Counted from the first letter of the stretch, positions 24,096 to 36,796 are shown. The stretch: DNA of 64,000 nucleotides from Cocos nucifera (GCA_006176705.1 QRFJ01000046.1:3056065-3120064), one strand, 5' to 3'. Translations and numbers: made by a program. The notes: generated by a model from the letters alone, not told the origin.

Positions 24096-24960
24096 ACGTG
24101 AACTTTGCTCGCATTAGAATGAGGTTCTCCTCCTATTTCTAATGGACTGTGGGGGCACATACGGGCTGCTGTTAGGACTTCTCCCTCCATCTCGTCTAAG
24201 GTGAACAAGGTCTTCGACTTTGCTCGCGTTAGGATGAGATTCTCCTCCTATTTTTAATGGACCGTGGGGGCGCATACAGACCGTCATTCATGCCTCTTCC
24301 TCCATCTCATCTAAAGTGAATGAGGCCTTTGACTTTGCTCGCGTTCGAACAAGATTCTCCTCCTATTTCTAACGGACTGTGGGGGCACATACGGACCATC
24401 ATCTATGCCTCTCCCTCCATCTCGTCTAAGGTGAACGAGGCCTTCGACTTTGCTCGCTTTAGGACGAGATTCTCCTTCTATTCTTAATGGACTGTGGGGG
24501 CACATACGGACCATCGTCCGTGCCTCTCTCTCCATCTCATCTAAGGTGAATGAGGCCTTCGACTTTGCTCGCGTTAGGATGAGGTTCTCTTCCTATTCCA
24601 AACGGACTATGGGAGCACATACGAGCTGCTGTCAGGGCCTCTCCTTCCATTTCATCTAAGGTGAACGAGGCCTTCGACTTTGCTCGCGTTAGGATGAGGT
24701 TCTCCTCCTATTCCTAACGGGCTGTGGGAGCGCATACAGACCATTGTCCGTGCCTCTCCCCCCATCTCGTCTAAAGTGAACGAGGCCTTCGACTTTGCTT
24801 GCGTTAGGACGAGGTTTTTCTCCTATTGCTAATGGACTGTGGGGGCACATAAGAGCTATTGTCTAGGCCTCCTCTCCCATCTTGTCTAAGGTGAACGAGA
24901 TCTTCGACTTTGCTCGCGTTAGGATGAGGTCCTCCTCCTGTTCCTAACGAGCCACTTTTG
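24096..24960. repeat. Element B array 2: 115-bp tandem repeat, about eight units
   Basis: The marker TTCGACTTTGCTCGC recurs at 24,212, 24,328, 24,443, 24,558, 24,673, 24,788 and 24,903, a spacing of 115-116 bases, with a diverged first copy near 24,100. Each unit also holds GGACTGTGGGGGCACATA. Elements C and D have the same repeat. Confidence 0.92.
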
Positions 24961-26198
24961 CTCATTTTTTTTCTGTCATCACGTAATTCTTGCACTATTC
25001 CTCCGAGCTCCTTTAAGCGATAAGTTTTGGGTCGGACGACCTCCACCACTTCTTACGGATCTTTTCAATTTGAGACGAGCTTCTCTTAGCTTTGAGGCTG
25101 AGAGACGACGATGACTCCTCGAAGCACTAGGTCCCCCACTCTGAACGTCTTACCTCTAACTCTGAAGTTGTAGTACTGGACCACCTTTCATCTGTAGGCT
25201 GCCATCCAAATGCGGGCTTCCTTCCTTTTTTCTTTCAACAGGTCGAGGTTAACTCTGAGGTCCTGGGAGTTGAGCTGCTCATTGAAGCCCACGACTCGTG
25301 CAGACGGAAGCTAAAGTTTGATCGGGATAACTGCCTCCATGTCGAAGGCCAAGACAAAGGGTGTTTTCCTGATCGGCACTCTTTGTGTAGTTCGGTATGC
25401 CCAGAGGACGTGGTAGAGTTCATCCACTCAGGCTCCCTTTGCCCTATCGAGCCTTGTCTTGATGTCTTGCAGCAGGGTCCGGTTGGTCACCTCAGCCTCC
25501 TCATTGGCCTATGGATGAGGCACCGATATGAAGTGGTGGAAGATGTTTAGTCCTTCGCAGAACTCGATGAACCTCACCCCAGCGAACTATCGCCCATTGT
25601 TGGTTATAAGAGTTCAGAGCAAACCGAACTGATAGACTAGCGACTTTCAAACGAAGTCCTGCACCTTGGCCTCAGTAATTTTCGCTAGTGGTTCGGCTTC
25701 TTCTCACTTGGTGAAATAGTCGATCACAATTAGGAGAAACTTCCGTTGCTCGAATGCTATTAGAAAGGGGTCGAGTATATCTATTCTCTACTGTGCAAAT
25801 GGCCAAGATGCGCTTAGCAGAGCAAGCTCGGATGTCGGCTGCCTTTGCACGCTAGCGTTCTTCTGACAGCGATCGCACTTCCTCACATACTCCATAAAAT
25901 CGTGAAATAAGATCGGCCAGTAGTATCCCTACCGAACTAGTCTTTGCGACAGGGACCTAGCTTCTATGTGACTTCCGTATAGTCCTTCGTGCACCTCCCA
26001 TAGTACGAGATCAGCCTCTGAAGGTCGGAGATATCTCAGCAGCAGAAGGGAGTATGACCTCTTATACAATCTGTCTTCATATAAAACATAGCGGAAGGCC
26101 TGATTCCTGAGCTTCCGAGCTTCTTTCAGATCATGAGAAAGGACCCCCTCCTTAAGGTAGGTGATCAATGGGTCGATCCAACTTGGCTCGAATTCCAT
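24960..26198 (-). pseudogene. Element B integrase pseudogene
   Basis: Minus strand. The N-terminal part reads YLKEGVLSHDLKEARKLR and LRPSEADLVLWEVHEGLYG. The first catalytic Asp is in VIDYFTKW (about 25,700). At the second one the codon is AAC (plus 25,599-25,601), so T-D-N-G has become T-N-N-G, followed by a stop where Gln is expected. The Glu region is kept as EEAEVTNRTLLQDIKT (about 25,490). The tail VVEVVRPKTYRLKELGG is at about 25,000-25,045. The tandem arrays start immediately after it. Confidence 0.83.
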
Positions 26199-27465
26199 CT
26201 GTAGGATGACCTAAGATTTCTCTATGGTTGGACACTTCAAAGTCTCCAAAAATACTTCTTTGGACAATTCGATCGGGGCAGAAGTGGCCAACTTGGAGAG
26301 AAGATTGGCTCTTGCATTTTCTTCCATCGGAATATGTTGAATGCCGAAACTATCGAAGGTCGGAGTCAAATCTCTCACTTTCTCAAGATATCTCATCATG
26401 CTTTCCTCCCGCATTTCGTAGTTGTCGCTAACTTGATCAACCACCAACTGAAAATCACTATAGACTTGAAGTCGATCTACTTTTAATTTTCTTGCTATTT
26501 TTAATCCGATGATCAGCGCTTCATATTCGGCCCCATTGTTGATCGTGGAGAACTCGAAACATAGTGCGTACTCGGCGATGACTCCCTCAGGACTGATCAA
26601 GATCAGTCTCGCACTAGCTCTAGTGAAGTTGGACGAACCATCCACGTGCAAAGCCTAAAAGCCTTCGAGAAGATCGGCACTTTCCTCGAGGAGGTTCGAC
26701 TGTGATAGCTCGGCTTTGTCCAAGCTCGATCTTGCTTTGGTGCCGGTCATGCTCTGTTCAAGCTTGGCTTCGACTGGAATGGTGCATTCTAGCGCAAAAT
26801 CTGCCAGTATCTAGGCTTTGATCGATGGCCTGGGTCGATAGTTGATGTTGAACTCTGTGAGCTTGATTATCCATTTTGTGATTCTTCTGGAAGCATCCGC
26901 TCGATGAAGAATTATTTTTATTGGTTGGTCCGTGAAGACCGTTACGGTATGCTCTTGAAAATAAGGTCGAAGCCTTCTGACAGTAATTAAAAGAGAGTAA
27001 GTTAGTTTTTCTAACCTAGAGTACCTGATCTCCGCATCCCTCAGGACTCGACTCATGTAGTAGATCGGTCACTGCGTCTTTACTTCTTCCTTGATCAGGA
27101 CTGCCGCTAGGGCCATCGAAGAGACAGCTAGATACAAAAATAATTCTTTTCTGAATTTAGGCTTTGCCAGTAATGGGGGTGAGCCGAGGTAGTTTTTAAG
27201 CTCCTTGAATGTCTGTTGGCATTCCGCCATCCAGCAGAAGTCCTTTGGTCATCTGAGAACTTGAAAGAAGGGCATGCATCGTTCGACCGACCTTGAGATA
27301 AAGCGATTTAGGGATGCCACCTTTTTCGTCCGATGCTGAACTTCTTTGATCATCTTCAGAGTGGTCATCTTCCGAATGGCTCAAATTTTCTTGAGGTTTG
27401 CTTTGATTCCGCGTCTCGACACTATGAACCCCAAAAATTTCTCGGAGGTCATGCCCAAGGCACAC
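26199..27465 (-). pseudogene. Element B RNase H and archaeal-type RNase H
   Basis: Minus strand. The first RNase H reads MSRVLRDAEIRYSRLEKLTY and KIILHRADASRRITKWIIK (27,056-26,811). The second has LHVDGSSNFTRASARLI, INNGAEYEALIIGLKIA and VYSDFQLVVDQ (26,651-26,211), a 146-codon stretch that is still open and keeps D-G-S, E and S-D. Confidence 0.83.
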
Positions 27466-28430
27466 TTGATCGGATTTAGCTTCATCTTGTGCTTCCTGAG
27501 TACATCGAAGGTCTCTTTAAGATCGACGAGGTGGTCTGTTGAAGCTCAACTTTTGATGAGCATATCATCTACGTACACCTCCATGTTGCGATCGATCTGC
27601 TCCTTAAAGATCTTATTGACCAAATGATGGTACGTTGCTCCTATATTTTTGAGTCCAAAGGGCATGATTTTGTAACAATAAAGACCACGAATAGTAATGA
27701 AAGTGGTCTTCTCTTCGTCCTTGGGGGCCATCCGTATCTGGTTATAATCAGAAAAGACGTCTATGAAGGTAAGGAGCTCATGGCCCGAGGTCGCGTCCAC
27801 CAGTTGATCGATCCTGAGTAGGGAATAGCTGTCTTTCGGGCAGGTCTTATTCAGCTTCTTAAAGTCAACGCACATCCTCCACTTGTTGTTCATCTTTTTG
27901 ATGAGGACTATGTTTGAGATCCAGGTCGGATAATTAAACTTTCGGATGAGTTCGTCTTTAAGGAGCTTGTCTACTTTTTCGATGATTGCTTTCTACCTCT
28001 CCGAAGCATGGTGGTGTATCTTTTCTTTTATTGATCGGTGCCTCGGATCAACGGTCAGCCGATGCTCCATGACCTTAGCGTTAATCCTCGGCATGTCCAT
28101 TGGGATCCAGGGGAAGACGTCTGCATTTCTCTTGAGGAAGGCGGTGAGCTGCTCCCGAGCCTCATCTACCAAGTTGGAGCCAATCTGCATCGCGTGCTCT
28201 GAGTTTTCATCATTTAAGAGCACAGAGATGAGGTCCTCCATAGGCTCGCCTTGCTCCTCAGTGAGGTCGTCGCGGACATCCAGTCCATCAACAAAATAAG
28301 GATCAGACCGTTCTCTCATATGCAAGGCGATTGAGTAGCAGTTTCTCACTAGATCCTGGTCTCCCCTAACCTCTCCGATCCCATGACTCGTTGAAAACTT
28401 CATCTTCAAATAATAGGTTGACAGCACCAT
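27466..28430 (-). pseudogene. Element B reverse transcriptase
   Basis: Minus strand. Landmarks in order: FLKRNADVFPWIPMDMPRI (about 28,130), WRMCVDFKKLNKTCPKDSY (27,880), MPFGLKNIGATYHHLVN (27,665) and the catalytic YVDDMLIK (about 27,556-27,580). Segments 28,430-27,993 and 27,893-27,546 are open, with a break between them. Confidence 0.85.
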
Positions 28431-28505
28431 CCGAAGTTTATTTAGACTAGATCAATCGAGAATTACATTATAGGCGGACGGAGTCCTCACGACTAGAAAA
28501 TTGAC

Positions 28506-28820
28506 CTATGCTTTGGTCAGTTTTGGATGTTGTCCTACTGTCACAGTCAAAGTTATTATGCCTTCAACTGGTATGGCATTGCCAGTGAATCCTATCAGCG
28601 GAAAATTCGTAGGCCCCAAGCGATCATCGGATAGAGATATTTTTGAGAAGGCATCAAAAAATAATACGTCAGTCGAACTTTCATTATCCACCAAAATGCG
28701 GCATACATCGTAGTCAGCAATGTTCAAAAAAATTACAACCGCATCATTGTGCGAAAATTGGATCCGTTGACCGTCCGCCTTGGTAAAGGTCATGGGTTCC
28801 ACGGTCCTCCGTCTCTTCAT
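28506..28820 (-). pseudogene. Element B protease
   Basis: A 104-codon open stretch reads MTFTKADGQRIQFSHNDAVV and then RILVDNESSTDVLFFDAFSK. The active-site Asp is kept, but the following D-x-G-S has Glu instead of Gly, the same change as in element A. PLIGFTGNAIPVEGIITL is the usual second landmark. Confidence 0.82.
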
Positions 28821-28847
28821 CGGTCCCTCGAATCTGCTAGCCTCTTC

Positions 28848-30430
28848 TTATTGAAGTCCTTCCGAGATAGTATTGATGATGCCGAGAGGCAGCCGATCTT
28901 CTTGCTGGTTTTTTCTACTTGACGGTAACGCCCTCAATCGATCTTCCTGCTCTTTAGGTCGTCTCCATAGGAATCGGCCAAATCTACCTTGCCTGACGAG
29001 CTCTTCGATCTCATTTTGGAGTTGGATGCACTCCTCAGTGTCATGATCGTGATCACGATGGTAAAGATAGAACTTATTGGAATTGCGCTTGCTGGGATGG
29101 GAACGCATTCTCTCCGATCTCGAAAGTCGTTCCCTAATCTCCATTAGCACTTGGGTTTTCAGGATGTTAAGAGGGGCGTAGTTGTAAAATCATCATCGAA
29201 AAGAACTTCGGCACTGGGGAGAACCTCGGCGTGCCCTTCCATTGGGGCTTCCTTGCCTCCAAGCCTGAGGGGGTGTTTAGGCTCGCCTACGATCAGGAGG
29301 AGTCTGAGAACGTGGCTGAGCTTCATTCCACTTCCCTTCTTCGATGGGCCTGCCTGGCCCGTCGATTTGCTGCTCGCCGTTGGCTTCATCGTCTTTGGCC
29401 TCGAAGGCCTCTTCTATCCGGGTATAACTTTCAGCCCGAGCTAGCATGTCAACAAAATTTTTAAAATACTTTTTTTTCAGAGAGAATAGCAAGTCATTCT
29501 TCTGAAGGCCGCCCTTGAGGGTGGCCATAGCTACTGACTAGTCTAGGTTTCGGACCTCCAATGCGGCAGTATTAAACTGGATGACATAAGTCCGGATGGA
29601 TTTTCTCTCCTTCTATCTAATGGCCATTAAGAAATCTGAACCTCAGTGCGGACACCGACTACTGATGAAGTGGACTGCAAACTATTGACTCATCTGGTCA
29701 AATGATAAGAAGGTACTCAGCTTAAGCACAGAGTATTAATTTCTAGCAGCTCTCTTAAGGGTAGAGGAAAAGCCCGGCACAAGATGGCATCTGACGTGCC
29801 GTGGAGCAACATCGTTGTTCGAAAGATTTTCAGATGGTTGATCGGATCGATGGTCTCATCATAACTCTCGGGCTGTGGGAGCTTGAAGTTTGGCGAGATT
29901 AATTTCTGCATAAATTTTTACAAAAAGGAAGGATCAGTACAAATGTCATTACCATGTGAGGAGAGAGTGTGACGAAATTTCTCGATTCGTCAGCTTATTT
30001 CTAAGAGCCTTTGATCCAAGAGATCTTCACAGTCTTTGATCTCCAAGATTTTCTGATAGAATGGATGTGAAGCTTCCCCCTAAATCGAGCCATGGTCCAA
30101 GTAGAGGCTCTCCCTCCTTTGCCTCCTCCTTTCGGGGATCGGAGGTCGGATAGCCCAAGTCGATCATTCTTGGATCGGACCACACGGCTTTGAAGAGTTC
30201 CACACTGGTTGAGTTGGTGCCGGGGCCTACCGATGCATGGCCTACACCGTCTACACTACCTCCGTGAGGCCACGAACCTGCTGGACGAGTAGGTTGAACT
30301 GCTCCGCATCTACTGTAGCCACAGATGGAACCCGGGCCACCCGGGCTGGAGCGGGAGGGGATGGATCTGAATGAGATCGGGCCACAGAGGCTGTCAATCG
30401 TCGGGTCGAAGCTCTTCTGGGGGGCATTTT
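28848..30430 (-). pseudogene. Element B gag pseudogene
   Basis: Minus strand, starting MPPRRASTRRLTASVARSH at 30,430. Core pieces: LISPNFKLPQPESYDETIDP (29,905), MLLHGTSDAILCRAF, and MATLKGGLQKNDLLFSLKKK (29,528-29,465). The nucleocapsid motif reads YLYHRDHDHDTEEC (about 29,060), with the first Cys as Tyr, followed by IQLQNEIEELVRQGRFGRFL. Some frames are still long, but breaks separate them. Confidence 0.8.
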
Positions 30431-30555
30431 TTCTTGGAAAAGAACTCTAGAGAGGAAGAAGAGAGATCTCCGAAGAGGGAAGAGAGAAATCATCGTCGAG
30501 CACTCCTTTAAGAACAAGAAAATCTCGAAGGTTTGGGGCCCTCCTAGCGCCAATC

Positions 30556-31535
30556 TGTTGGGGCAGAAACTGGTCATCATCGGACCTAGCTGGAGTGAAG
30601 GTGGATGAGGTTACCGACGAGGACCTGCAAAATAAAGTTTTATCCAGAGCAGATGGAGGGTGGCTCCGGCAGGACCCTCCGACGATCAAGTCAGCTCTGG
30701 CCAACAGAAATGGAGTACTCAAAAATGAGTTCCACAGAGCTTAGAGAAGGAGAGGAGAGCTTAGAGCTTAGAGTAGCGTATCTGGAGGATCCTTTTTATA
30801 GATGGAGCTTGATTAATGGTGACGGCCATACCGCCTGATAGTGGGCCATCGGGATTGCATGAAGTTCGGTATAGAGAGGAAGGCATCATCAGGTGGACAG
30901 TGACAGTCATACTGACAGATCGTGGATCGCATGGAACTGATTATGGAGAGAGCGGTGTCTCCAGCAGTGGTGGCCATATTGTCTGATTGCGGACTGCATG
31001 GGACTTATTACGGAGGAAAAAATGCTGTCAAACTGGTAGTGGCGGCCATATCGCCAAGATCTGACAGTCGTAGCTCGAGGAAGCAGGCATTGGTTGATGG
31101 ACTCGGGCATATACCAATTTCAAAGGAGTTCAGACTTTTGGAGGAGTTCGGCCAAAGAAGAGGCTAGGAAGGAGTTTGACTTCTATGGGAGTCTGACTGG
31201 AGCTCGATCGCTGAGGAGTTCGATCGGGGTGCAACCACTAAGGAGTTCGACCGAAGGAGGAGCTTGGAAGGAGTTTTGGCTCTCGCAGGAGTCCGACTAA
31301 AGCTCGATCATTGAGGAGTTCGGCTAAGGTCCGGCCATTGAAAGTTCGAAGGAGCTTGACTGTTGAGAGTCCGAAGAAGCTCGACCGCTGAGAGTCCAAA
31401 AAAGCTCGACCGCTGAGTTCAATCGGCTGAAGGAGTTTGGCTAAGACCCATCCACTGAAGCTCTTCCATGACTATCGGTTGCATTAAGTTGAGCATCGAA
31501 CTGGACTTTGGTAGGAGCGAGGTTTATCCCCAACA
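30556..31535 (-). repeat. 5' LTR of element B with TATA box and primer site
   Basis: On the minus strand it starts TGTTGGGGATAAACC and ends CCCCAACA. A TATA motif (CTATAAAAAGGATCC on minus) lies at about 30,788-30,802. Just inside the element, at about 30,537-30,553, the minus strand reads TTGGCGCTAGGAGGGCC, the primer-binding site. Confidence 0.87.
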
Positions 31536-32730
31536 AATCCTATTAATGCAAGAAAAATCAAGAGGCATGCATCCTGGTATGTCATCCTAAATGAAAAACT
31601 CTATAAAAAGTTATTCTCTCTCCCATTACTTCGATGTTTGAGGCCTTTTGAAACCAATTACGCCCTTTGAGAAGTCCATGAAGGGATTTGTGATAACCAT
31701 ATTGGGGGCAGATCCTTAGCATATAAAGTAATCCATCAAGGCTATTATTAGCCAACCATATAAAAGGACGTGACTGATCTCGTCAATAAGTGTGACCAGT
31801 GCCAAAGATATGCTAATATTCAGCATCAACTAGCTGCCGAACTCATTTCTATTATAGCCCCTTGATCTTTCATCGTATGGGGGATGAACATCCTGGGATC
31901 ATTCCCTATGGCAATAGGACAGAGAAAGTTTCTAGTGGTTACTGTCGACTACTTCACCAAATGGATTGAAGCTGAATCACTAGCACAAATTATCGAGAAA
32001 AAGATGCGAGACTTTATCTAGAAGTCAATCACCTGCCGTTTTGATATTTCTTGGGTAATCATCATAGATAATGGAAAGTAGTTTAACAATACAAAATTTA
32101 GAAAATTTTATTCCGAGCTACATATCAACCATAAGTTAACTCTAGTGGGGCATCCATCATCTAATGGAGAAGCCAAAGTCACAGATCGAATAATTCTCCA
32201 AGATCTTAAAACTAGGCTGACTGAAGCCAAAGGTCTCTAAGTTGATGAGCTATACAACATTCTCTGGGTATATAGAACCACCCCTAGATTACCAACTGGA
32301 GAAATGTCTTTCAAACTCATGTTTGGATCAGAGACAGTAATACCTTTAGAGATTGGCCTCCCGACACCAAGTGTAAAAAACTTTCATGAAGAAAGTAATT
32401 CAGATTGGTTAAAGATTGACCTAGACTTATTAGAAGAAACTAGAGACAGAGCTCAAATTCGGATGGTGACCTATAAATAGAAAGTAGCCGGATATTATAA
32501 TACCAGAGTGAAGCCAAAAATTTTTCAAAAAAATGATTTGGTCCTTCATCGAGCAGAAGTTTTAAAACCTACAGAACAAGAAAAGTTTACCCCAAATTGA
32601 GAAGGACCATATTGAATTATTAAGAGAATTTGATCAGGAGCTTACAAACTTGAGAATCTGGATGGTTCGACCATTTCTAGAACATGGAATGCAAAAAATA
32701 TCAAAATGTATTATCAATAAATTTTGAATA
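31536..32730 (+). pseudogene. Element A integrase, resuming behind element B
   Basis: The reading continues PINARKIKRHASWYVILNEK and then LRCLRPFETNYALREVHEG. The zinc region has CDQCQRYANIQHQLAAEL. Catalytic core: VDYFTKWIEAESLAQ near 31,943 and IIDNGK with Asp at 32,067-32,069. Exactly 35 residues later the codon is AAA (32,175-32,177) where Glu is required: HPSSNGEAKVTDR. The C-terminal tail runs ENLDGSTISRTWNAKNIKMY. Stops occur throughout. It was therefore already unable to integrate, or has decayed since. Confidence 0.85.
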
Positions 32731-32769
32731 AAGTTTCTAAAAACTTCATCTAATTGAAGACTTCTCCAA

Positions 32770-33500
32770 AATGATAAAATTCTTCGACCATATCAGCAAA
32801 AGTCCGATCTCCAGATCGACAGAGCCCTGATCGGCATAGGAGATAAGATCTCCACTATCCTAAAAAGTTCGATCTCTGGATTGATAGAGTCCCGAAGGAC
32901 ATAGGAGATAAAATTTTTACTATTTTTAAAGTTTGATCTCCTAATCGACAAAGACCCGAAGGTCCAATCTTCGGATCGGCAGAGCTCCGAAGGGCATAGG
33001 AGATAAGATCTTCACTATTTCTAAAATTTGATCTCCAGATCGGTAGAGCCCCAAAGGACACAGAAGATAAGATCTCCACTTTGATCTCCGAATTGATGTT
33101 ATGGATCTTGATTAAATATCGATCTTCAGATTGATGTTATGGATCTCGATTAAATATCGATCTTCAGATCGATGTTGTTATGAACTTTGATTAAATATCG
33201 ATCTCTAGATCGATGCTATGGATCTCGATTAAATATTGATTTTTGGATCGATGTTATTATAGATCTCGATTAAATATCGATCTTTAGATCAATATTATTA
33301 TGAATTTTGATTAAATACTGATCTTCGGATAGATGTTATTATGAATTTTGATTAAATACCAATCTCCATATCAATGCTATCATGGATTCTTATATTGCTA
33401 CTAATTATCGATCTTCGAATCAATATTATCTTAGACTTCTATCAATTACTAACCTCCAAGTTGATGTTATCATAGATCGAGACCACATTGGACTTCTATT
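32770..33500. repeat. Element A post-pol tandem repeats (two unit types)
   Basis: The first part (to about 33,085) has roughly 70-bp units, each with GATCTCCAGATCGACAGAG and a dyad close to GGAGATAAGATCTCC (clear at 32,839-32,853, 32,999 and 33,062). The second part (33,090-33,480) has about eight units of 45-55 bp with GATTAAATATCGATCTTCAG and GATCGATGTTAT. Tandem repeats between pol and the 3' LTR are common in Tat/Ogre-type elements. Confidence 0.8.
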
Positions 33501-33773
33501 TAATGATGATCTCTAGATCAAAGCTATTCCTAATATCCAAGGCAACCTACATCAGGATTCTACTGAGGTATAGTTATTTTTTTATCACTTAGAAAAAAAA
33601 GTTTTTGAATGAATGCAGTGCAAAAGGCTATTCTAGGTCGGATAAATTCGACGTTACATATAGAAGCAATCATTTAAAGAAGAAAGTTTCATTTCATCTA
33701 GAAAAAGTCATTATAAAAACTCGAATTAGGCTGATACAAAAAGACAGAGATAAAAAAGAAAAAAATATAAAAA

Positions 33774-36130
33774 TCAGGTATTTACCTGAGGAACTTTGAC
33801 AGGAGCAGCGGCTGCTGGATCATCCTCCAGTGTGAGAACTTCAATAGGCATTGGAGTAGAAGTTGGAGTTTCCACTAGAACGGAGGCTGAGACTTTGATG
33901 AGGGCTGAAGGCTCAACATTGGGGGTGACCAGTGCAGCAGGCACCTTCGGGATTGGTTGAGGCACCACCACAGCAGAGTCAACCTCTGGTGCCAGTTGGG
34001 ATTCCACCCTCACAGCAAAGTCGAGGCTGGCCTCCATGGTCACACCACTCAGGTCTATATTGGAAAAGAGTTTTTCAACTAGACACTTGCAACTATTGAA
34101 GCCGCTTTCAAAGGCCTCCCAGTGGCCTTCGTGACCTCTTTGGCAAAATTCTCGGAGGATTTGTACTCCTCCACTATATGGCCAGCAGTGGTCTTTTAGT
34201 GCTCCAAGTTTTCCTGATAGGATAGGAGCGTCTTGTCTCGAACAACCAATATTTTGTCCTAGAAAGACACCGTACCCTCCAGCTCCTTTATTCTTATCTC
34301 TAGATCAGAAATCCTGGAGACCTCCAGCCTCAGCTCCTGCAGCTTCTCCTCTCCCTTATTGATCTTTTCCTGAAGGTCCGATAAAGATTTATTATTCTCA
34401 GAAATTTCATTGAGCTTTTCCTAGAGCCGCTTCTTCAGTCCAGTAGAAAGCTTCTCTTCTTTTGCGGCCTTCTCCTCTGCTGCTTTCTGGTAGTTCTTAG
34501 CAGACTGCAGAGCCTCGTCTAAAGAGTTCTTATTTTCACTGAGCCAGCTAATATGCTCAGCGAACAGTCAAAAGTAGGAAGTAGCCTGTTAAAATGTGAA
34601 AAGACATCAGGTGGGTGAAAGGCCAATGTAAAAAAAAACAAAAGAAAAGAGAGAGGAAGAGAAAAAAGAAGAAACTTGCTTACATCCAGAATGCGGCTGA
34701 AATCATTATTCAACAGCTCGTCCAGACTGAGGTCCCTCCTCCGAGTGTGTAGCTCCATCTACGGCACAACGATAAATAGGAGATTCTTCCCCAACGTCAT
34801 CGTATCCCATAGAGAGGCCCATGAGAGATCAATCCAGTTGGCCGAGGTCGTTAGTGGGTTGACCAGCGAAATCTTTGAGCCCCCAGTAGGCTGAGACTGG
34901 GGGCAGTTGTTGATGTCGGCGCAGTTGGTGGACTAGACCTCGATGGTGCAGTTGTGAGCTTGACCTCCATCGGGTGGTCGATTTCTTCTGAGGTGGGTGG
35001 ACCACCTCGATAGTTTGACGATGTCTTCTGGACATCGAAGAAGACGTTGGCAATGGAAGGGCGCTAACAGGCACTACACTAATAACCAGCGCCCCCGAGC
35101 AAGAAGGCATAGGTCGGTGAGAAGTCGAGGTGGCGCTGGCAACATCTTTTCCTTTTTCCTTCTTTGCTGACGAAGGATCGAAAGATTTTGACTTTCTTTT
35201 TTTTTGTTCCGCCAGTCTTCGAGGGTCAAACCTCATGAGTGCTGTAGTAAATAATAGAAAATATGGTCAAAAAAATTAAGCTCAGAAAAAATTGAAAAGA
35301 ATCTGATGACAGACTCATCCTGAAAAGAAATAAGACTGATGCCGGAGTCGAATAAGGATTGATCCATCACCAGCTGGGTAAGCTTGGACACCTTCATATT
35401 TAGTAGCTCTTCGAAGGCCTTCCTGTCCCTGGATAGAACAGACTTATTGAAGTTTCAATTTAGTCGAGGACTATCCGAACTAGTGTTGAAACCCTAGGGA
35501 GTATCAGAAGAAACAAAAAAAATGACTTTTCCAGTCATAGATTGAAGAAGGAAGAGTATGAACGAATTTACAATTTGGTCGGGGTGAGAAATACCACCAT
35601 TCTTTCTCAATTGGGTGCTTCAAAACAAAAAGAGCTATAAACAAAAAAGTCCTAAGATTAATGGCAGCAAAATTACAACAGATGATAAAGACTAGAATAA
35701 TTCTAAAGGCATTTGGGGTGACCTGAGTCGGCTATAGACTATAGTAGTCTAGTATATTGCAAATAAAAGGATGCAAAATAAAGCGTAGCACGGACCAAAG
35801 CGATTCGTCATAGAAGGCCACACAAGCTTCGAGAGGTCATGTAATCCAATCATTTGGATCAGGCGCAATAAGTTAAAAATGGTCCGAGATGAAATACTTC
35901 TTCCTAAATCTTTTCAGATCAGCATCTATCATAAGAGATGGCTCAGTACTCGAGCCAAATTAATCCAAGAATTCCTTTGCTGGCCTTAGTGGCAGTCTGA
36001 GATGGATTACCCATCTCAATGGTTAGCAGGGACTGGGTTGATCAGATATCATGGCCATCCGGGATCAACTCCCCCTTTCACCACTGTCAGGAGAGGCACT
36101 CCCCTGAGAAGACATGGAGGAAACGAAGGA
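33774..36130 (-). pseudogene. Element A antisense ORF (Transposase_28 / 'putative gypsy type transposon' family)
   Basis: Read on the minus strand, opposite to gag-pol. It contains PDPNDWIT..PLEACVAFYDE (about 35,855-35,810), LHPFICNILDYYSL, then PNAFRIILVFIICCNFAAIN (about 35,715-35,655). After these comes KEWWYFSPRPNCKFVHTLPS with IYDWKSHFF (about 35,614-35,520). This order (W..PP.G..A.YEE, LRFPLH.F, PNA.R, W.YFSPR, LP.S.K.WK..FF) is the plant antisense-ORF family annotated as Transposase_28 (PF04195). Then follow a Lys/Ser-rich part (35,236-34,829), a charged coiled-coil-like stretch (about 34,520-34,230, with EEKAAKEEKLSTGLKKRL) and a Val/Pro/Ala-rich end (34,043-33,774). Stops break it. 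Its function is unknown. Such ORFs are known from Tat-lineage elements such as Grande. Confidence 0.72.
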
Positions 36131-36796
36131 AAAGAGAGACTCAAAGGAAAGGAAACAAAGGAGAGTAGGGAGAGGAAATCCTAAGAAACAAAAACTCTAA
36201 AACTTAGAGAAAGGAAGGAGAATCCTACCGAAGGGGATAAGAAGCCTTCTCTGCTACTTTCAGTGACCCTCTCTAAGCTCCGGTGACCATCAGAATCGCC
36301 TCCTTCTCCGACCAACAGAATGCTCGAAAGTCTCTTTTGCAGTAGAAATCTTGCCTAGGCAAAATAGCAGTGAATACGGAAGGACAGACAAGTACCCTTT
36401 GTATAGAAAAAAAATAAAGGCTCAGATTAGCCTGTCCACCGTCGAATCTAAACCACCTGTCAATCATTCAAAGGAGCTGCAGAAAAGCAATTTTGATGCA
36501 ATTGCCCAAATCAAACCATGAAAGCCTGTCCCATATGGTAGTTTAGCCAGCCTACAGATGAGCGCCACGTGCCCCACATCACTTGGATTATAGTGGCGCA
36601 GCCAATGATGGCCTCACTCTTTTCTACACTTTCTTAAATGCTAGGATACGGTGATTTCGATGAACGAGATGGCCTATCTTTTCAAATCATTCAAAAATCA
36701 ACTTTGGCAACCGCACAGCACAATCCTTGGAGCAACGAATGACCTTTGAAATGACTTTCCGCATTTGTCACCAAGAGAGTTCAGCTCCAAGTTCGG

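Larger units (their letters stand above)
22504..31535 (-). mobile_element. Element B: Tat-lineage gypsy retrotransposon nested in element A
   Basis: Two LTRs of about 1 kb (22,504-23,501 and 30,556-31,535), both running TGTTGGGG...CCCCAACA, enclose gag-PR-RT-RNase H-aRNH-INT on the minus strand. An internal primer site and a tandem-repeat region between pol and the 3' LTR are also present. The element interrupts element A between the end of RNase H (LPND) and the integrase N-terminus (PINARKIKRHA). Flanking 5-mers are GACCT and AATCC. Both could come from GATCC by transitions only, and GATCC would restore the reading frame of A. It is the only pol-carrying member of the B/C/D family in this window. 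Confidence 0.88.

Noticed and set aside
23716..24117. 133-codon plus frame with repeated LGRDLISSR-like segments in element B
   Set aside because: It is a frame through the tandem array on the strand opposite to the element; the repeats are conserved at DNA level with indels, not as codons.
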